Shown: positions 35,111 through 49,013 of the stretch, piece after piece
How positions within the stretch are numbered: the first letter of the stretch is position 1
Layout: every line of letters begins with the position of its first letter
DNA from: Hydractinia symbiolongicarpus
Lineage: Eukaryota > Cnidaria > Hydrozoa > Anthoathecata > Hydractiniidae
Reading direction: 5' to 3'
DNA length: 64,000 nucleotides
Assembly: GCF_029227915.1 (NCBI RefSeq)
Contig: NC_079878.1
Coordinates: 498,001-562,000 of the forward strand
Translations under genes and position numbers: made by a program
Notes under the pieces: generated by a model
What the model saw: the letters and a program-made list of their open reading frames with translations, nothing else
Database searches by the model: none
Told to the model about the DNA's origin: nothing

Positions 35111-37222
35111 GCAGTTTTTCGCTGTAACAATGTGTAATACTTACTGTAATACTTATCACATACCGTTTTTGTGTGATAGTATAGAACTTACTATTTTTTA
35201 GCATTGACCGAGTGTATAAATGACATTTCAACAATCGTCTGGTTCAACTGTCTGGCTTTTGTACTACATAACGCAAAAATAAACCTTATCCAATTAGTGT
35301 AGGCTGAATTAGCTGGTATATGCTGAAAATTAGTGATTAAGTATGGGAGTACTAAATTAACTGATTTCCACTATTGTAACTTCGACAAAACAGATTGTAA
35401 TAACCAACCGTATAGAAAGTTTAAGTCCAAGCCAAACACTCTTTATTATAAAAGCTATGTTTAAAATAAACGCATAATTTTCCCAAATGTTTAAAGGTTA
35501 AAATAGAAATCACGGGGTACATTTGTCTCACATTTTAAGTCTATTTTTAAGTATTAGGTCTTTAGGGCAATGTGTTTCCGCTATATGTGGTTGGCAACAA
35601 ACATGTTCAAAAAAACCACAGAAGGCTTTCTTAACATACTTTACATAATTTCAGCTTCAGAATCAATTACAAATCAATTTTGGCTCAAAATGTAGAACTC
35701 TTTGTGTACGTATATATATAAGTCTTTTAAAACCACAGTAAGTAACATAAATTAATTCTAGGATGCTGCCAAGAGATTATCTGAACTTACATTTCCGTGA
35801 GACATATGCTTTTCGATACCATTTTTTGTAATTAAATTATTTTAATTAAAAAGGTTTCCACAAAGAATTTGTTTCCCAGACTAATAAAAACTAAAAATGT
35901 CAACTCGACCATTAATTAGTGAGTCTGAACAAATGGATGCTTAACGGAACAGAACAAACCTGGCAAAGAGCATGAAAATGTACATCTTTTACGCTTTCGT
36001 TGTAAACTCTATTAACATCGAGCTTTTTCGGTGTAGTGTAGTAATGGCTAAGAGGGGGAGGTTGCAAGCATGTTTCTTATTTCAACAAAGAAGCCATTTA
36101 TCCAAAAATTGATGCTCATGTCATTACACTTGGTACATCTATAGAATATTGCATTCAAAGATTGTCGAGTTAAAAATACAAATAAAAAAAATACAAAGAC
36201 GTCATTATGTCACTAAATTTGGTTTGTATTTTAGTACCCATACCTCTCTCTAACCACTTCTTGGTTACCATATAATAACCAAACGCAACTCACAACACTC
36301 TTACGTGGACGGAAAGCCAGCATGTATGCAGTGCTCTCGTATTGCGTTTATGGGACGAAAATGCCGCAATAACAAAATTTCAACGCTAATTCACATGTTC
36401 ACATGCTTAACAAAAGTTATGCTCTGTCAAAAACGCCGAAGGCACGCGAGGAGAAGTTTGCCTAAAACCTTTTGTGACGCAAAACAAAATAGACATTGTT
36501 TTTTTAATAGAAAGTAGCTATTTTACGGAAACTAGTTCCCAGGCTCTGTTGAATTTTCTTTATATTGGTCGGTCGTAATCAACGCTTTATTACTCGTCAA
36601 TAAGCAAACTGGACATCGGTTGATTTATATATATTTATATATTATTTCTAAAAAAACAATGAACATTTATTTTACAAAACAAATTTAAAAAAAAAAAGAG
36701 AATTTTTATTCATTTTTAATTTATAAAACATTTGGAAATTTTAGTATGACCTTAAATTAAATTAAATCAAATCAAAAACCATATTCGGACACGTACATGA
36801 GAAGACGGCTTTTTTTTTCGTCTTAAAATCCTTAGATTTACTTAACACGATTTCATTAAAGGGATTTGAGTTCTTGCATAAAATCCCTGACTAGACACGG
36901 CTACAGAAATTATAAAAAATAAATTACAAACTGTTGCTTCTTCACAAGTCCAAATACCGTAATGCCTCGATTAAAGTGGAGTTCAAATATGAGGCAAGAC
37001 AAAGACAAGACGTTTACCGGGATCCCAACCTCATCAACAATTATACTTAAAAGTTTGTGTTTTTATGGATAATTCTTTTTTCGAACAATTTCGTCCCGCC
37101 CCGACTAATTAGGATACCGCTTGAGCTAAGCAGGATCCCTGTTCAGGCAGAACGTTCTTAAAATATAAACATAGTGTTATAGGACGAACAAGATACTTTC
37201 CAAAAGTTAAAGAAGACAAATG
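35111..37222. other. Intergenic, no gene seen
   Basis: No coding or RNA gene is supported. The frame at 36,305-36,517 is Cys/Arg-rich by chance and has no family resemblance. Confidence 0.4.
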
Positions 37223-37900
37223 CAGTAGAGTCTCCATAACTCGAACGGCCAGGGGGAAAAGGAAACCGTTGGAGTTAAGGAGACGTTCGAGTAGTCGAGG
37301 TTTTCAAGTTTTTTCCAAATTTTTCCCTTATTTGCCTACCAGATGAAAAAAAACAGTATATTAAGTACGTAGTCTTACTTATTGGGGGTTCTGGGTTGGT
37401 GAAATACAGAAACAGAGCGTTTTAGTTGTTTTCTGCTCAAATTTATTGAAAAAATCAGTTATAATTGATTGTTTACAAGTATCATCATAATCTCGTTTGA
37501 TGTTTTTATTCAAGTCCTTTAGGAAAGCCAACGTTTCTTCCCCAAATTTCGAGAAAGCGTTGTTGTTCGAAACACAAACAAAACATTCGAATCATGCATT
37601 CGAACAATATAAGGCCCACAACACACGTAAACATTAAAATATGAAAATGATAAAGAGTTAAATGATCAGGAAAACTCTTATCAATTTTTTTCAAAATGCC
37701 ACAAAATTCGAATTATGGAGTCAAAAAACTTTAAGAACAAAATAATCTGTTCGACTTAAGGGAACATTCGAGTTATGGAGGTTCGAGTAGTAGAGGTTTT
37801 TTTATAAGAGTTTATTAGGAAATTTTCACGGTGCCAACGAATTCGTTCGAATTAAGGAGACGTTCGAGTAATAGAGGTTCGAGTTATGGAAACTCTACTG
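37223..37900. repeat. 678-bp TIR element, CAGTAGAGTCTCCATAACTC family
   Basis: The left end CAGTAGAGTCTCCATAACTC and right end GAGTTATGGAAACTCTACTG are inverted repeats. TA follows the right end. Subterminal motifs GGAGACGTTCGAGTA occur on both sides. There is no transposase. Terminal style and TA target suggest a Tigger/pogo-mobilised non-autonomous element. Confidence 0.8.
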
Positions 37901-39206
37901 TATGACAAACTTCTTTCCGTGTAAAGACAAGACAAAATTACCGGGAAACGTCCTGCGCCGACAATCGTTCTGTCCGGCCTCTCATGTAATCGCAAACCCC
38001 CCCCCCTCCCCCCTCCCCCTAAGCCACCAGCTTTAAAAAGCGAGAGAAAAAGTTTTAATAACCACCCACCCCTCAAAAAAGAGCAGAGCTATTCTATATG
38101 CTACGGCTGTGACATCGCGAAAGTTTACCCTAACGGTAAATGAAAGAAAACCCTGGGAACTAACTGGATGCAAGTGGTCATAACCAAGTAATTAATTTCC
38201 ATTACAAATGTAGTTATAAAATCAACATCTCTTTTTATAAATAACCAATCATATTTATACACATCAGTTGTTTATTAAGTTTCCATGGATACCATGAACG
38301 TTATTTCTAGTCAGTTTTTATTGATTCATTACACTCTTGTGTCTCCATTACAACAAGTTTGAGGAAAACAGATCTGCGCTTTACAATATACTTTTCCGAC
38401 TGTTCTGTTTTATACAGTTGTTGTACAGCAGTGCGTATCTATGAGAAGCCTCCTCTTAACTCTTATACAAATATTTCAACTGTTTGCGCTCTCTTTTTCA
38501 CGTTTTTATATCTCCTTTCCAAGTTGTCAAAAAAGAGAGAAAATCTAAAAATAAAATGTAGACTCGCATTAATAACATAACAAAAGCCTGACCTGCCCCT
38601 GGAGTTACAACTGGATTTGTATCATAAGTTTATTCTTAATATATCGCTCTTTCTCCTGTGTAAAATCAGTTTTACGCAAAATATTCTAGGGTTGGGGCTT
38701 ATTAGAGGAAGGGGTGTTCTGCAATGTTTAACTATATCAGAAAACGTTGAAAAAATACAGAAAGTCAATCAAGGTTGAAGGTTAGAGAACACCACATCGC
38801 TAAGTAATGAAAAAATATAGATGTATGGTGCAGAATAGATACCGAATCTATTATTATTATTATTATTATGAATGAGATGCATCAGTTACGCAGGCCCTGC
38901 TCAGTTATTAATTTATAAATCAGAGATTATTCGACGACAAAATACCACTGCATACCTCTACATTTGCATGTTATGCATCCATTTTTATCTCTTTCAAAAC
39001 CAGCATTACACGACAAAGTACAAAACGCAACAGGAGGGCAGCCTCCAGTACGTCGGGTTGGAAGAATCTCTAAAAAAAAAAATGGAAAGCACTAAAATAC
39101 AAGGGTTTTATGAAAATGGGTTGTTCTCAGCTAGGCCTTAAGAATACTTGTTCATTTCAACCATTTGAAATTTCAAAAACTCCATAACAGGTTCTCGGAA
39201 ACAAGG
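37901..39206. other. Intergenic, no gene seen
   Basis: It contains a C-rich tract (CCCCCCCCCCTCCCCCCTCC, about 37,997) and a short (ATT)n run (about 38,848-38,868). No gene was recognised. Confidence 0.45.
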
Positions 39207-42200
39207 CTAAAGAAAAACTAGGTTGTATGAGATTGGATCAAATAAAATCTTACTTTTTCCTTTTTCGTTCATCTTTTTCTTTTTTTTCGGAACAAATGCG
39301 CCATCTTTTTTAAACCCTAAGCAAATTCTCCATTCCTTTTTAGTTATGTATAAGTCCTGGTTTACATTACATGAATTTAATAACGAATTCGTGCAAAGCG
39401 TCGAAATATCTTTTAACTCGTTCTTCACAACTTTTAATTCGTTTTCTTGAAGTGCGCCATTTTTATTTCTATCAAGCTGCTTGAATTTCCAAACAAGTAA
39501 CTTATTGATTGTGTGCATACTTCGAAAACCACGCTCAGCTAAGAAATTTTCAATGCTTGTTTTTACTGGCTTTATGAAATTTGGTTCTATAAAAAAGGCG
39601 CGAGATTTAAAAAACAACAACAATTTTTTGGTAGAAAGTTTTTAGCTCCTTTTGTGGGTTTGCGTCGTATGATTAGGGCGAAGGAGGAAGGGCGAAGTAA
39701 AGATTACGTCGAAGTTATTAGGCCGCCATTTTTATATAACCCGTAAAGGCTTAAACTGATGTTGTCGAGCTAAAAAATATAGGAATGTAGAAAAACCGAA
39801 TGAAAAAAAATATATATAAAGGAAAAGAAGAAATTACTAATCCTGGTTCACAAGGATTCTTATTTTTTATTTATTTTATGGTAGAATCTCAAAGTTTCTG
39901 TAGTTCCGAAAGTTTTCAAGGCTCAAAACTAAATTTGTGATAAAATAGTATCTGACATCAAAACTAACAACAACAATAACAAAAAGCAACAACAAAGACA
40001 GCAAGAAACAACAAAAATAATATCAACAAACAACAACAACAACAAAGAGGACCACAACAACAACAACAACAATAACGACGACGATAAACTTTAAAAACAA
40101 TTAAATAATTATTATCACTTTACGTAGCATGCTGTGAATATGACCACATTACAGAATCAAGAGTGGAGACATTGCAGTCTGTTGAATATTTAACTTGAGC
40201 TTATCTGGTCTTAAAAATTAATTAGCAAGTTAAGTCATAATTTTTACAACATCTTGTGAAAAAAAAAACGTTCTATCTGCTTTGTGACGTATACGTTAAG
40301 TGAAAGTATGTAAAATGTACAGGTTTCGATTACGTTTTATGTTTTTGCCTAACAGATGTCAGATCTAAGACACCATTTTAAACTAAGAAAAATTTTATTC
40401 TTTTGGTCAGGAAGAAGAGTGTAAAAAAACCCAGGTTAGTGTTTGGGTGAGTAAACAAGACGTATGTTTTATAAAAAGCCATTGATTGAATATTTTTTAA
40501 GAGGGTGGTTGCAACTGCAATTAATATACACACAATAACTAAATAACTAGAAATTACTTCCGATGACCAATGTATTACCTTTAGCTATGATTTCATCTTC
40601 TATACTCGTTTTGTATTTTGAAATTAAATCTTCCATGTCTGATTCTGTACATTTTGCTAAGGGGAAACATAAATACTTTCTATGCAAGAACTGTAGGTGC
40701 ATATATGACGAGAGTTAAATATTAACAGTTAAACAAATTTACTGACTAAGATTTCAAACTTTCAACAATTACAATAATTTTGTCGACTTAGGAAATAAAG
40801 TTAACTGCCTAAAAGGGGGAAATTGTTTCCTCAATTACGATATAAACGGAAAACGTTCGACACTTACATGTTAGTGTTTTTCGAGCTTCCCAATTTTCTC
40901 CTAAAAAAGAAACAAAATCGTTTTTTAACCAAATTCACACAAAATATATCTTTTAAAATGAATATTTATTTTCGTTCTCCAGTTAGAAGCAACTTTTTCA
41001 CTAAATCTAGCGGACTAAAAAGTAGAAAAACCAACTAATTGACCATTAGAATCAACTTCGGGGCGGCTTCGTACCGTCAACATATCATAAGCATAAAGAA
41101 GCTTAGGGACAAGGTTGTACGATAACGAAACATTTATAAATAGCTGCCTTGCCTACTCGCCTAATCCTAAGTTTTTATAACACGGTTTTACATCGAAAAA
41201 ACTAGTGAACATCATCAAGATCAGATTTAAAAAATTTTAGACTCACTTACTCACTTTGGTGCAATCGTATTTCTGTTTGTCTTCTTCTTTGAAGTGGATA
41301 ATAACATTTCCATCATCAGCAGAACAGTAGCACACATTTAAAACACATTGCAGGGCTGCGTATTTCCCATCTTTTAGACAACTAAAGTCTCTAGACTTTC
41401 CTGTACAGCGGGCAGTTCGTTCTAATGGTCATATAAATTACAGTTAGTGGTACGACATGGATAAATAGATAATTAGACACATTTTTGTCAATCTCACGAT
41501 GAATTAAAAAATCTAGGCAATATCAAAGCTGTTCCTTTTTAAAATTTAACTTAACTTCATTTAACCTTTTTTCTGAACAAAAGTTTCCATTAAAGCGTTT
41601 TCAACATTAAGTAATTTGGCATGCTTATTAGAATTTTTTCTGGTCGTATTACTTCTATTAGACGCCAACGTTCAAACATTAGGAAACTGTAGGCTGGAAA
41701 GCTTAATATAAACAGACCTAACGGAATATATATTCTTGAATATTCTTAAACAGGGTTAGTCAAAAGTATTCGTTGTTATTCGTAATGGGAGGCTGAAACT
41801 TTGTACTGATTCTTGGATGTTGGTTGGTTAGAAAGACTTCAAAATGGCGGCTCAAAGCTTTAAAAATACACGACCAAGAAATTTATATTCAGGTAATTTA
41901 AAACCTCAGTTTAAAACCTCAAAAGTAAAAAACTAGTAGAATCCTTTTTCGTAAAAAAAAGAACTAGTCAACACACCTGAGCTGGTACTTGTCATAAAGC
42001 ATCCAATAAATTCGTCTTCCGTAACTTTTTTGTCGTTATTTACATCACAATGCTTTGCCATTGTTTTTAAGCATTTTCTGCTCTTGCGATATTTTTTAAG
42101 TTCGCGAAAGAGTATGGAGAAGGTTTTATATTTCACATATTGTCTTTTTGTTTTGTCCAGTTTTAAAAAATTCATCTGTAAACACATTCTCAACGTTTGA

Positions 42201-45200
42201 TCGTTTGGGATGCCTACGAAGAAATATGTCGACATAATTTTACTTCTCTAGAGGTGACGCTATACACAAATCCGATGCTAGAGACGGACGAGGTTAAATC
42301 ATTGAATTTCCGCGCCCGAAGGAGTAGGAAATTCTTTAAAACCGTCGTTTTTTCTTTCGGAGCATTTTTTGAGAAAAAATCGACCCTGGGATTTCACGTT
42401 TCTCTGAGAGGAGGATCTAACTAACCCTGTCCCAAATAGTCAATTGCAACGTCACAGATTTAAACTTCGTACCCAAACTCCCTAAGTACTGGGAAGTCAT
42501 CTAAATGACGTTTCAGGCCAAATTGGTATTTGTTTTTGGACAAAATTTGGCACAGTTAACAAAAAAGTATGCTGAACATGATGGTGACATTAAAATTTTA
42601 ATTTTTTCCCACCTTAAATGTCATTTTAGGCCAAAATTGGTCCAAAAATTAAAACTACTTTATTTTGGACAAAATTTGACACAGTTAACAAATAAAGTAT
42701 GCTGAACATGATGGTGACATCAAAATTTTGATTTGTGTCACCTAAATGCCATTTTAAGCCAAAATTGGTCCAAAAATTAAAACCACTTCATTTTCGGTAA
42801 AATTTGGCACAGTTAACAAATGAAGTATGCTGAATATGATGGTGATACAAAAGTTTGATTTTTTGTCACTTAAATGTCATTTCAGGCCAAAATTTGTCCA
42901 AAAATTAAAACTACTTTATTTTGGACAAAATTTGACACAGTTAACAAATAAAGTATGCTGAACATGATGGTGACATTAAAATTTTAATTTTTGCCACTTT
43001 AAATGTCATTTAAGGCCAAAATTGGCCTAAAAATTAATACTACTTTATTTTCGACAAAATTTGGCACAGTTAACAAATAAAGTATGCTGAACATGATGAT
43101 GACATTAAAATTTTAATTTTTTGCCACCTTTAAATGCCATTTTAGGCCAAAATTGGTCCAAAAATTAAAGCTGCTTCATTTTCAACAAAAATTGGCAAAG
43201 TTAACAAAAAAAGTATGCTGAACATAATGGTCACATCAAAATTTTGATTTTGTGTCAACTAAATGCCGTTTAAGACCATAAACGTTTCAATCGCAAGACT
43301 TTCAACCATGAATGGCTGTATTTTTTGTTAGCACGTTTTGTTTGCGTTTATTATAAGATATAATGTCACTTGTGTGCTTCATCTTCAGAGCTTCATGCAC
43401 CAAACCTCTTCGAATGTTTGGCACGATAACACAACGAATAAGCAGGTTGTCATCAAATGTTTTGGTAGCGAACGGAAATTCTTAGAGCCCCCAGGGCTTC
43501 TTGTTTGACATTTAAATAGTATACACCGTAAAATGTCGTTTTTTTAGAATAAAATGTTGTCGTATAATATTCGGTATATCGTATAGCGTATACGCTTCGC
43601 CTTAGCGATTGACAATACTCATAAACTTCATTTTGTATTTTTTATGTTTAGAATAGGGAGGGATGATGTAAAACTTGAACGACAGATCGACGTTCAGCAT
43701 ACACTTTTCGAAAAAATCGGAGGATAATCACTAACCGATGCTTATTAAAACCGATGTTTATTATTCTTGCAGTAAAATTTTTGACTTCCGTTTTGCTTTA
43801 GTTTTCATTCTCACTCTCCCCCACTTTTCCTTCTTCCGCGTTTCATTTATTGTTTCTCACACGGAGAGTATCTTAGTACGTATATTTGTTTTTTGTTATC
43901 CTCCAGGGAAGGTTGTTTACAAAAAATGTCTACAATTATCTGTGCTTACCAAACTTTTGACAAGGTGAACCACTAACTTCAAAAAACTGTCGTACCAGCA
44001 GCTTTCTCGCAGTTTCTTTGTCTTCGCATTCTGAAAAAAATTACGCAAAACTAAATTTAGGAAATTTAAACAGAAGGAAGAGTTTACAACCTTCGGTGCC
44101 GGCAAAACTAAAAATAGGACAAGACACATGAAAATGGTGACAAAAATGTATCGACTTTGAAACCACATTCGCATAGGTAAAACAAAGTGATCGAAGGGTA
44201 GGTAGGATTTACCTGTACATCTGCCAGCGTAGGCAATCTTTATCGATTTTCCGTTCTTGCAGGAACTTTCTCGCAGCTTGCACAAATTTTTATACGTCCT
44301 CATATCTGTTCCACAAATTGGATCAACTGGAATGTCCGGACATCTTCGTGTTGGACATAAGAATGACGTCACTCCCTAAACATAGCATGATCGGGGAGTA
44401 AAGTACATATTTCGTGACACACGGTTTGTTTGAAGAAACGTCTTTTATTAGAGCGTTTAAATTTTGTTAATGCTAAACGGTCTTATTTAAAACTAAAATT
44501 CAACTTCATATTTTCTTCAAGTAACCGTAACAAAGTATTTAATTTTGGGCACGAAAATGCGCTTTGCTAAGACTATACCAGACCTTTTGCAACGAACAAA
44601 CTGAACATTATTGTTGTGTTGAAAGGTTTGATAAGGCTTGGGATGTTCCAAAGGCTTTTTTTTTAATCTATAACTGATTCCGTTTTTATTTATAATCTAA
44701 GGTTGTCACACTAACTACTTCTTAAAACTTAGATGATTTTTTGCTTAACATGCAGCTTGGTAGAATAATCAAAACGTTTAAATTTTGCGTTGACATACCT
44801 TTATATTCAACGAGAAGTGAACAAGCACACGTCGAGTCGGTGAAGAGAATAAGGGAACTTTTGTGCTAGTGAAAGTCTCGGTAATCTTCCAAAATTTTTT
44901 CTATTTCATTTTTATTACTCAGAGAAAGTAAAAACTTAAACTTTTTATCATTTTCTTTGTCGACATCGGCATTTACTTTTAGTTTGGTTCTTATATTATC
45001 TATTATAATGCCCGTATACGTCTGTCCGTCCGCCCGTCTATCTGTCACGCAAAATGGTAGCTTAGCTGCGACGGACGAACCCGTGGATTTTTCCACGGGC
45101 TAACGACTAGTTTTTTATTAATTTAGGTCTGTCAAAATATCATACAGTTACAGCAATAAGATAAAAGACACCTAAACTACAGATCTAGGTCAATGGCTAT

Positions 45201-46438
45201 CTCACTTAAAGATCTCTGTCTGTGAGAGGTTATCACAACAAACTTCGGGGAAAGAAAAGGAACTCCAATGAGCAAAATAGGGTCTTAATAGATGGGGACT
45301 TGATGGTCAACCTATCTTTATTATACACCGGTCACAAATTTTTTTGCACGAAACGATTGCTGCAGGACGGCACAACGTTTTTAAGGAATAGTCCTGGAGG
45401 CGAGGAAGATGGATTGGGTAAAATATGTTGTTTTCGAATATGTAATGACTATTTTGACCATAATTACACAACCCCGTCATCATTTTCTTACATATTTTAG
45501 CGATTTTAATGTCACAGGTTGTATCCATAGGTTGTCATCTGAATTTTGTACATTCAGTATTAACTCTTTATTCCTGTCAATTTCTGACTAAAATTCTTGA
45601 CGTTTCTCCGATTTTCCTAGCTATTTTACACGTATTGAAATCTTAGATTATCTAAAAAACATGAAATTTCGTAATGATGAAGAGTGTAAAAGAACAAATC
45701 TAAAATTTAATCCATCCTAATATCGTAAAAAATAAAAATAGATTAACCGCTTACACCTAAAATTCATGACAGATTGGACACCCTGTTGTTTCAAGGTCTT
45801 TTTGTATAAGTAACGTAGTAAAAATTCGTCATTATTTCTCTCACATTGTTTTTACAAAAAGACACCTAGCATTAAAAGAAGTTAGCACCATCTGAAAAGC
45901 ACTTAAACAATCCGGGTAAGGTTACATTTTTGAAATATCACGAAATCCGAAGATGTTGATTTATGACAGAAAATTGATATTATAAAACCTCTAAAAATGG
46001 TGTCTCAATTGCTAAATGAAAACCCGTGATTTATTATTTTTTTCAAACCGATAGTTGAGAAGGGTGTTAATAATTTGAAGTGGGTTGACTTTCAAATTGA
46101 AATCTGAAAGAGAAGGGCAGTAATAACCAGAGACCTTTACTCAAATTGACTCATCCTGAGTTTTGTATAAAAAAAAGTAGAGTGTAAGATTTACAGTTCT
46201 GTTCATTGTGTTATCAGACTTATTTTCAGAAAAATATAAACATTATTACTGCGGACAAGCTAAGAAAAATAATTTTCAAAGAAAAAAAGGTGCAAATAGC
46301 TGTTAGAACTTCCATCTACTGAAGATGATGGCACAATCTAGGGTAAGAAAGAGAGACAGCCAAATGACTTACCTGGATTACAAATATGATGGCAAACAAC
46401 ATTGCTTGAGGGTTGTATGGATGCAACATGGATATCAT
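39207..46438 (-). CDS. Secreted SMOC-like calcium-binding matricellular protein, seven exons
   Basis: Exons 46373-46438, 44213-44375, 43950-44030, 41977-42213, 41251-41421, 40579-40656 and 39207-39586 have GT/AG borders and agreeing phases, giving 391 residues. Exon 1 encodes a signal peptide (AMLFAIIFVIQ). Exon 2 is a Kazal/follistatin domain (CPDIPVDPICGTDMRTYKNL). Exon 3 is a Cys-containing helix (CEDKETARKLLVRQFF). Exon 4 is an EC-type EF-hand region (HCDVNNDKKVTEDEFIGC). Exon 5 is a thyroglobulin type-1 domain (CLKDGKYAALQCVLNVCYC). Exon 6 is a linker. Exon 7 is a second EC region (WKFKQLDRNKNGALQENEL, CNVNQDLYITKKEW) with a lysine-rich tail. The start at 46438 is the first ATG after an in-frame stop. 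SMOC proteins are usually FS-TY-TY-EC, so the extra EC before the TY domain is unusual. Extracellular matrix location is inferred from the family. Confidence 0.88.
39960..40085. repeat. (CAA)n-rich low-complexity tract in an intron
   Basis: Runs of AACAACAACAACAA interrupted by GA and TA lie inside intron 6 of the SMOC-like gene. Confidence 0.85.
42504..43280. repeat. Tandem repeat, six ~129-bp units, in an intron
   Basis: GTATGCTGAACATGATGGTG recurs at 42567, 42697, 42825, 42953, 43082 and 43213 (spacing 128-131). Each unit also contains TTTAGGCCAAAATTGGTCC and ACAAAATTTGGCACAGTTAA. The array fills part of the intron before the first EC exon of the SMOC-like gene. Confidence 0.93.
44990..45112. 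repeat. Dispersed repeat ending in a CCCGTGGATTTTTCCACGGG hairpin
   Basis: It contains CGTCTGTCCGTCCGCCCGTC and the perfect hairpin CCCGTGG-ATTTTT-CCACGGG followed by CTAACGACTAG. This is typical of a dispersed element end. It creates a spurious 76-codon minus frame and lies in intron 1 of the SMOC-like gene. Confidence 0.55.
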
Positions 46439-47875
46439 CTTTTAAAAGTCTCTCCTGTAACACAACTTTTTTATGACTTAAGAAAATAAACGTTTTGTAG
46501 CTTTCCGCTTTTTAGTGCATAAACCATTTACCAGAACACTATTTTAAAATCCGTAAAATATTTCCTTGCAGTCAAAAATACGTTCTTACACTTTTCATAA
46601 CATGTATGTATAGATGTGTATTGTGAACCGTAATTCCACAAATAGTTTGAAATGCACTAAAAGAATTTTGACCTTTATTTGTTTAGTGCCATTAAACATG
46701 TTTTAACAGCGAATCGCCGATTTATTGATCAAATGCTTATCGTATTTATCCAAGGAATTGACAAACAAATTCGATCCGCGTCATTTAAGGATTTAAGCTG
46801 AAGAAAAGACTAGACTAAATATTTATGTAATATGTCTACAAGTTGTTAAAGTTTTATGAACTCACAACAATAATTTTAATCGATTTGTTTAGAAACTTTC
46901 AAAAAAAAAAAAGAAAAAAGAACTTCCATTGACGAAATCACGCTACAACTATATTTACTGATATATTGATAAAATAATCTCCACTTTGTTTTGAGAAACA
47001 AACTAGCCGTTGGAGTGTCATGTAAACATATACAAAATATAACGGGGACATAGCAAAGGTATAAAATCTCCGTGATAAATAACCAAGAGACGTTTGTTAA
47101 AATAAAAATCCGATATGTTTACTCAAAAGATTTATCGCCTCAAGAATAAGATACGTGAAAAATCACAGACGCCACTTGACTAGACAAATAAGTATAAGCA
47201 AAGTCACCAATTCACAATATATGGGTGATATAAAAAAATTGGGAAATCAAGTCTAACCACGACAGTTCTGAAGTGTCAAAGTCTCATTTTCTATCGACAT
47301 AATTCCATATACGTCTCATTCAGCAACATTTCACGTTTCCAAGATGGGCGTCATGTAACAACGTCACGAACTTCTTTTAACGGTTTGGTTTTGTCACGAC
47401 GTCGCAAGTCTAGGACGGCTACAAATGAAGGAACAGCATCCCGTTAGAGATAATAACACTTTTTCTTTTTAAAATCTAACACAGACAAACACGTTTAATT
47501 TTTCGAGATTCGACTTGTTTAACCAGTTTTCTTTCAAAACGTTACCTTTTGTTAAAAAAACTCATGGTTTGTAAAGGCGCTTATTGGGGGCGTCAAAATA
47601 ACGGGGACGTTCAATGGAAACATTAGGATACATATAAGGAAATAAAAGGGTTCAGTTGCGTGATTCTTATCGCACTAATATTTGCGTTAATAATCCTTCA
47701 AAGAGTAAAAGTAGTTTACAAGAAAAGTAGTTTGTAATCCCAAGGCGGAAAATTTAGTCTACGAAAGCATGATATTGGGTTTATTTAATTAGCTCAGGTT
47801 TCGCGACTTTCGGCAGGTTAGCCTTACTGAGTCAGCCTTACCTGTTCACACAAGCTATTAAATTTTCAGACTAAA

Positions 47876-47938
47876 CCTCCTCCAATGCAGTCGATAGGGG
47901 TAATTCTATTACCGCTATCGACTGCATTAGAGGAGCCT
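47876..47938. repeat. Near-perfect short hairpin
   Basis: The left arm CTCCAATGCAGTCGATAGGG and right arm CGCTATCGACTGCATTAGAG pair with about two mismatches over some 28 bp. The loop of only a few bases lies around TAATTCTATTA. It may be a tiny foldback element. The loop is very short for a microRNA precursor. Confidence 0.75.
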
Positions 47939-49013
47939 CTTTTATCGTTGCGTGTAGTTTAAGGAATAAAAAAAAGCAAATTACCAAAAACTATGTTTTT
48001 TTGTAAAATTCATTATCGACGGGTATACATCTCATATGGAAAGAATATTATATATAGAATATAAAGAATACTTTAGAACAGGTAGCGGCTTAACTTGCAA
48101 AAAGTATTTTCGTCACCGAAATTATATTTTTAAATTTTTATTGAGTTTAACATACATCTGAGATAATAAGAAGGCTTTGACGGTGTTTTTTATTAAACCT
48201 TTTGTGTTTTTTTAGGTGTAGCTACGCAAGTAAACTCTTCGTTCTTTTTATTTTTATTGTTTTATTTGCTTTCCATCAGTTTGTGTTCATGTCCGACAAA
48301 TCACATCACACAAATAACACAAAGAAAGTAGACATTTTTGTGAATATTTTTATTTTACTTTTCCTGAGAACTGAAAAAATGTAATTATTTGTTACAGAAT
48401 ATGAGCAGTGTATTACAGAAACAGAAAGAAAGAGAAAAGAGAGAGTGAGAAATACAAGGTAGATAGTTTCGTCAAAATGATGTTGTACATCAATTTTTGG
48501 TTCTACTATCCAGAAACAATCGCCTTTTTGTTCGTAATTTTTTAGCATTTTTTAACCGTTATATGAAATGGAATAAACTAATAATCTCATATTGGGCCTT
48601 AACATAACTTATCTAACGTCGAAGTCACACTGAACAGTTGAAAACACATGTACTTCACTAATTTTAGATTAGCCACCGAATTCACGCTAGATTAGCTATG
48701 ATGTAAACATTTATCTTCAATTTAACCAATCGCAGCTTGACTTGGGCTAATACCAAATTTTGTTCAACTTTCTATACATTTTTTGTAAGCAACAGAATAT
48801 TTTGTTGTCTGTTGACTATCGAACGAATACTGACCGGTTTTGATGCTGCGCTGTGACTGAAAGATTTTCTTATGCAAACAAAAAATTAAAAAACATTTTT
48901 TTGTGAAGTTGTTCTTTCCAAGACACCGAGAAAAAAAGCAGGTTCGATTTTGTTACTTCAGAAATACTAATTTGTTTTGTTTACATAATGAATTTAATTT
49001 TATAGATAAGACG

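Noticed and set aside
42505-42705. 66-codon frame in the 129-bp tandem array
   Set aside because: It arises from the repeat units, has no ATG-independent support, and lies in an intron.
44866-45096. 76-codon minus frame with TDRRADGQT-like sequence
   Set aside because: It is a translation of a dispersed repeat with GTCTGTCCGTCC and a terminal hairpin, not a gene.
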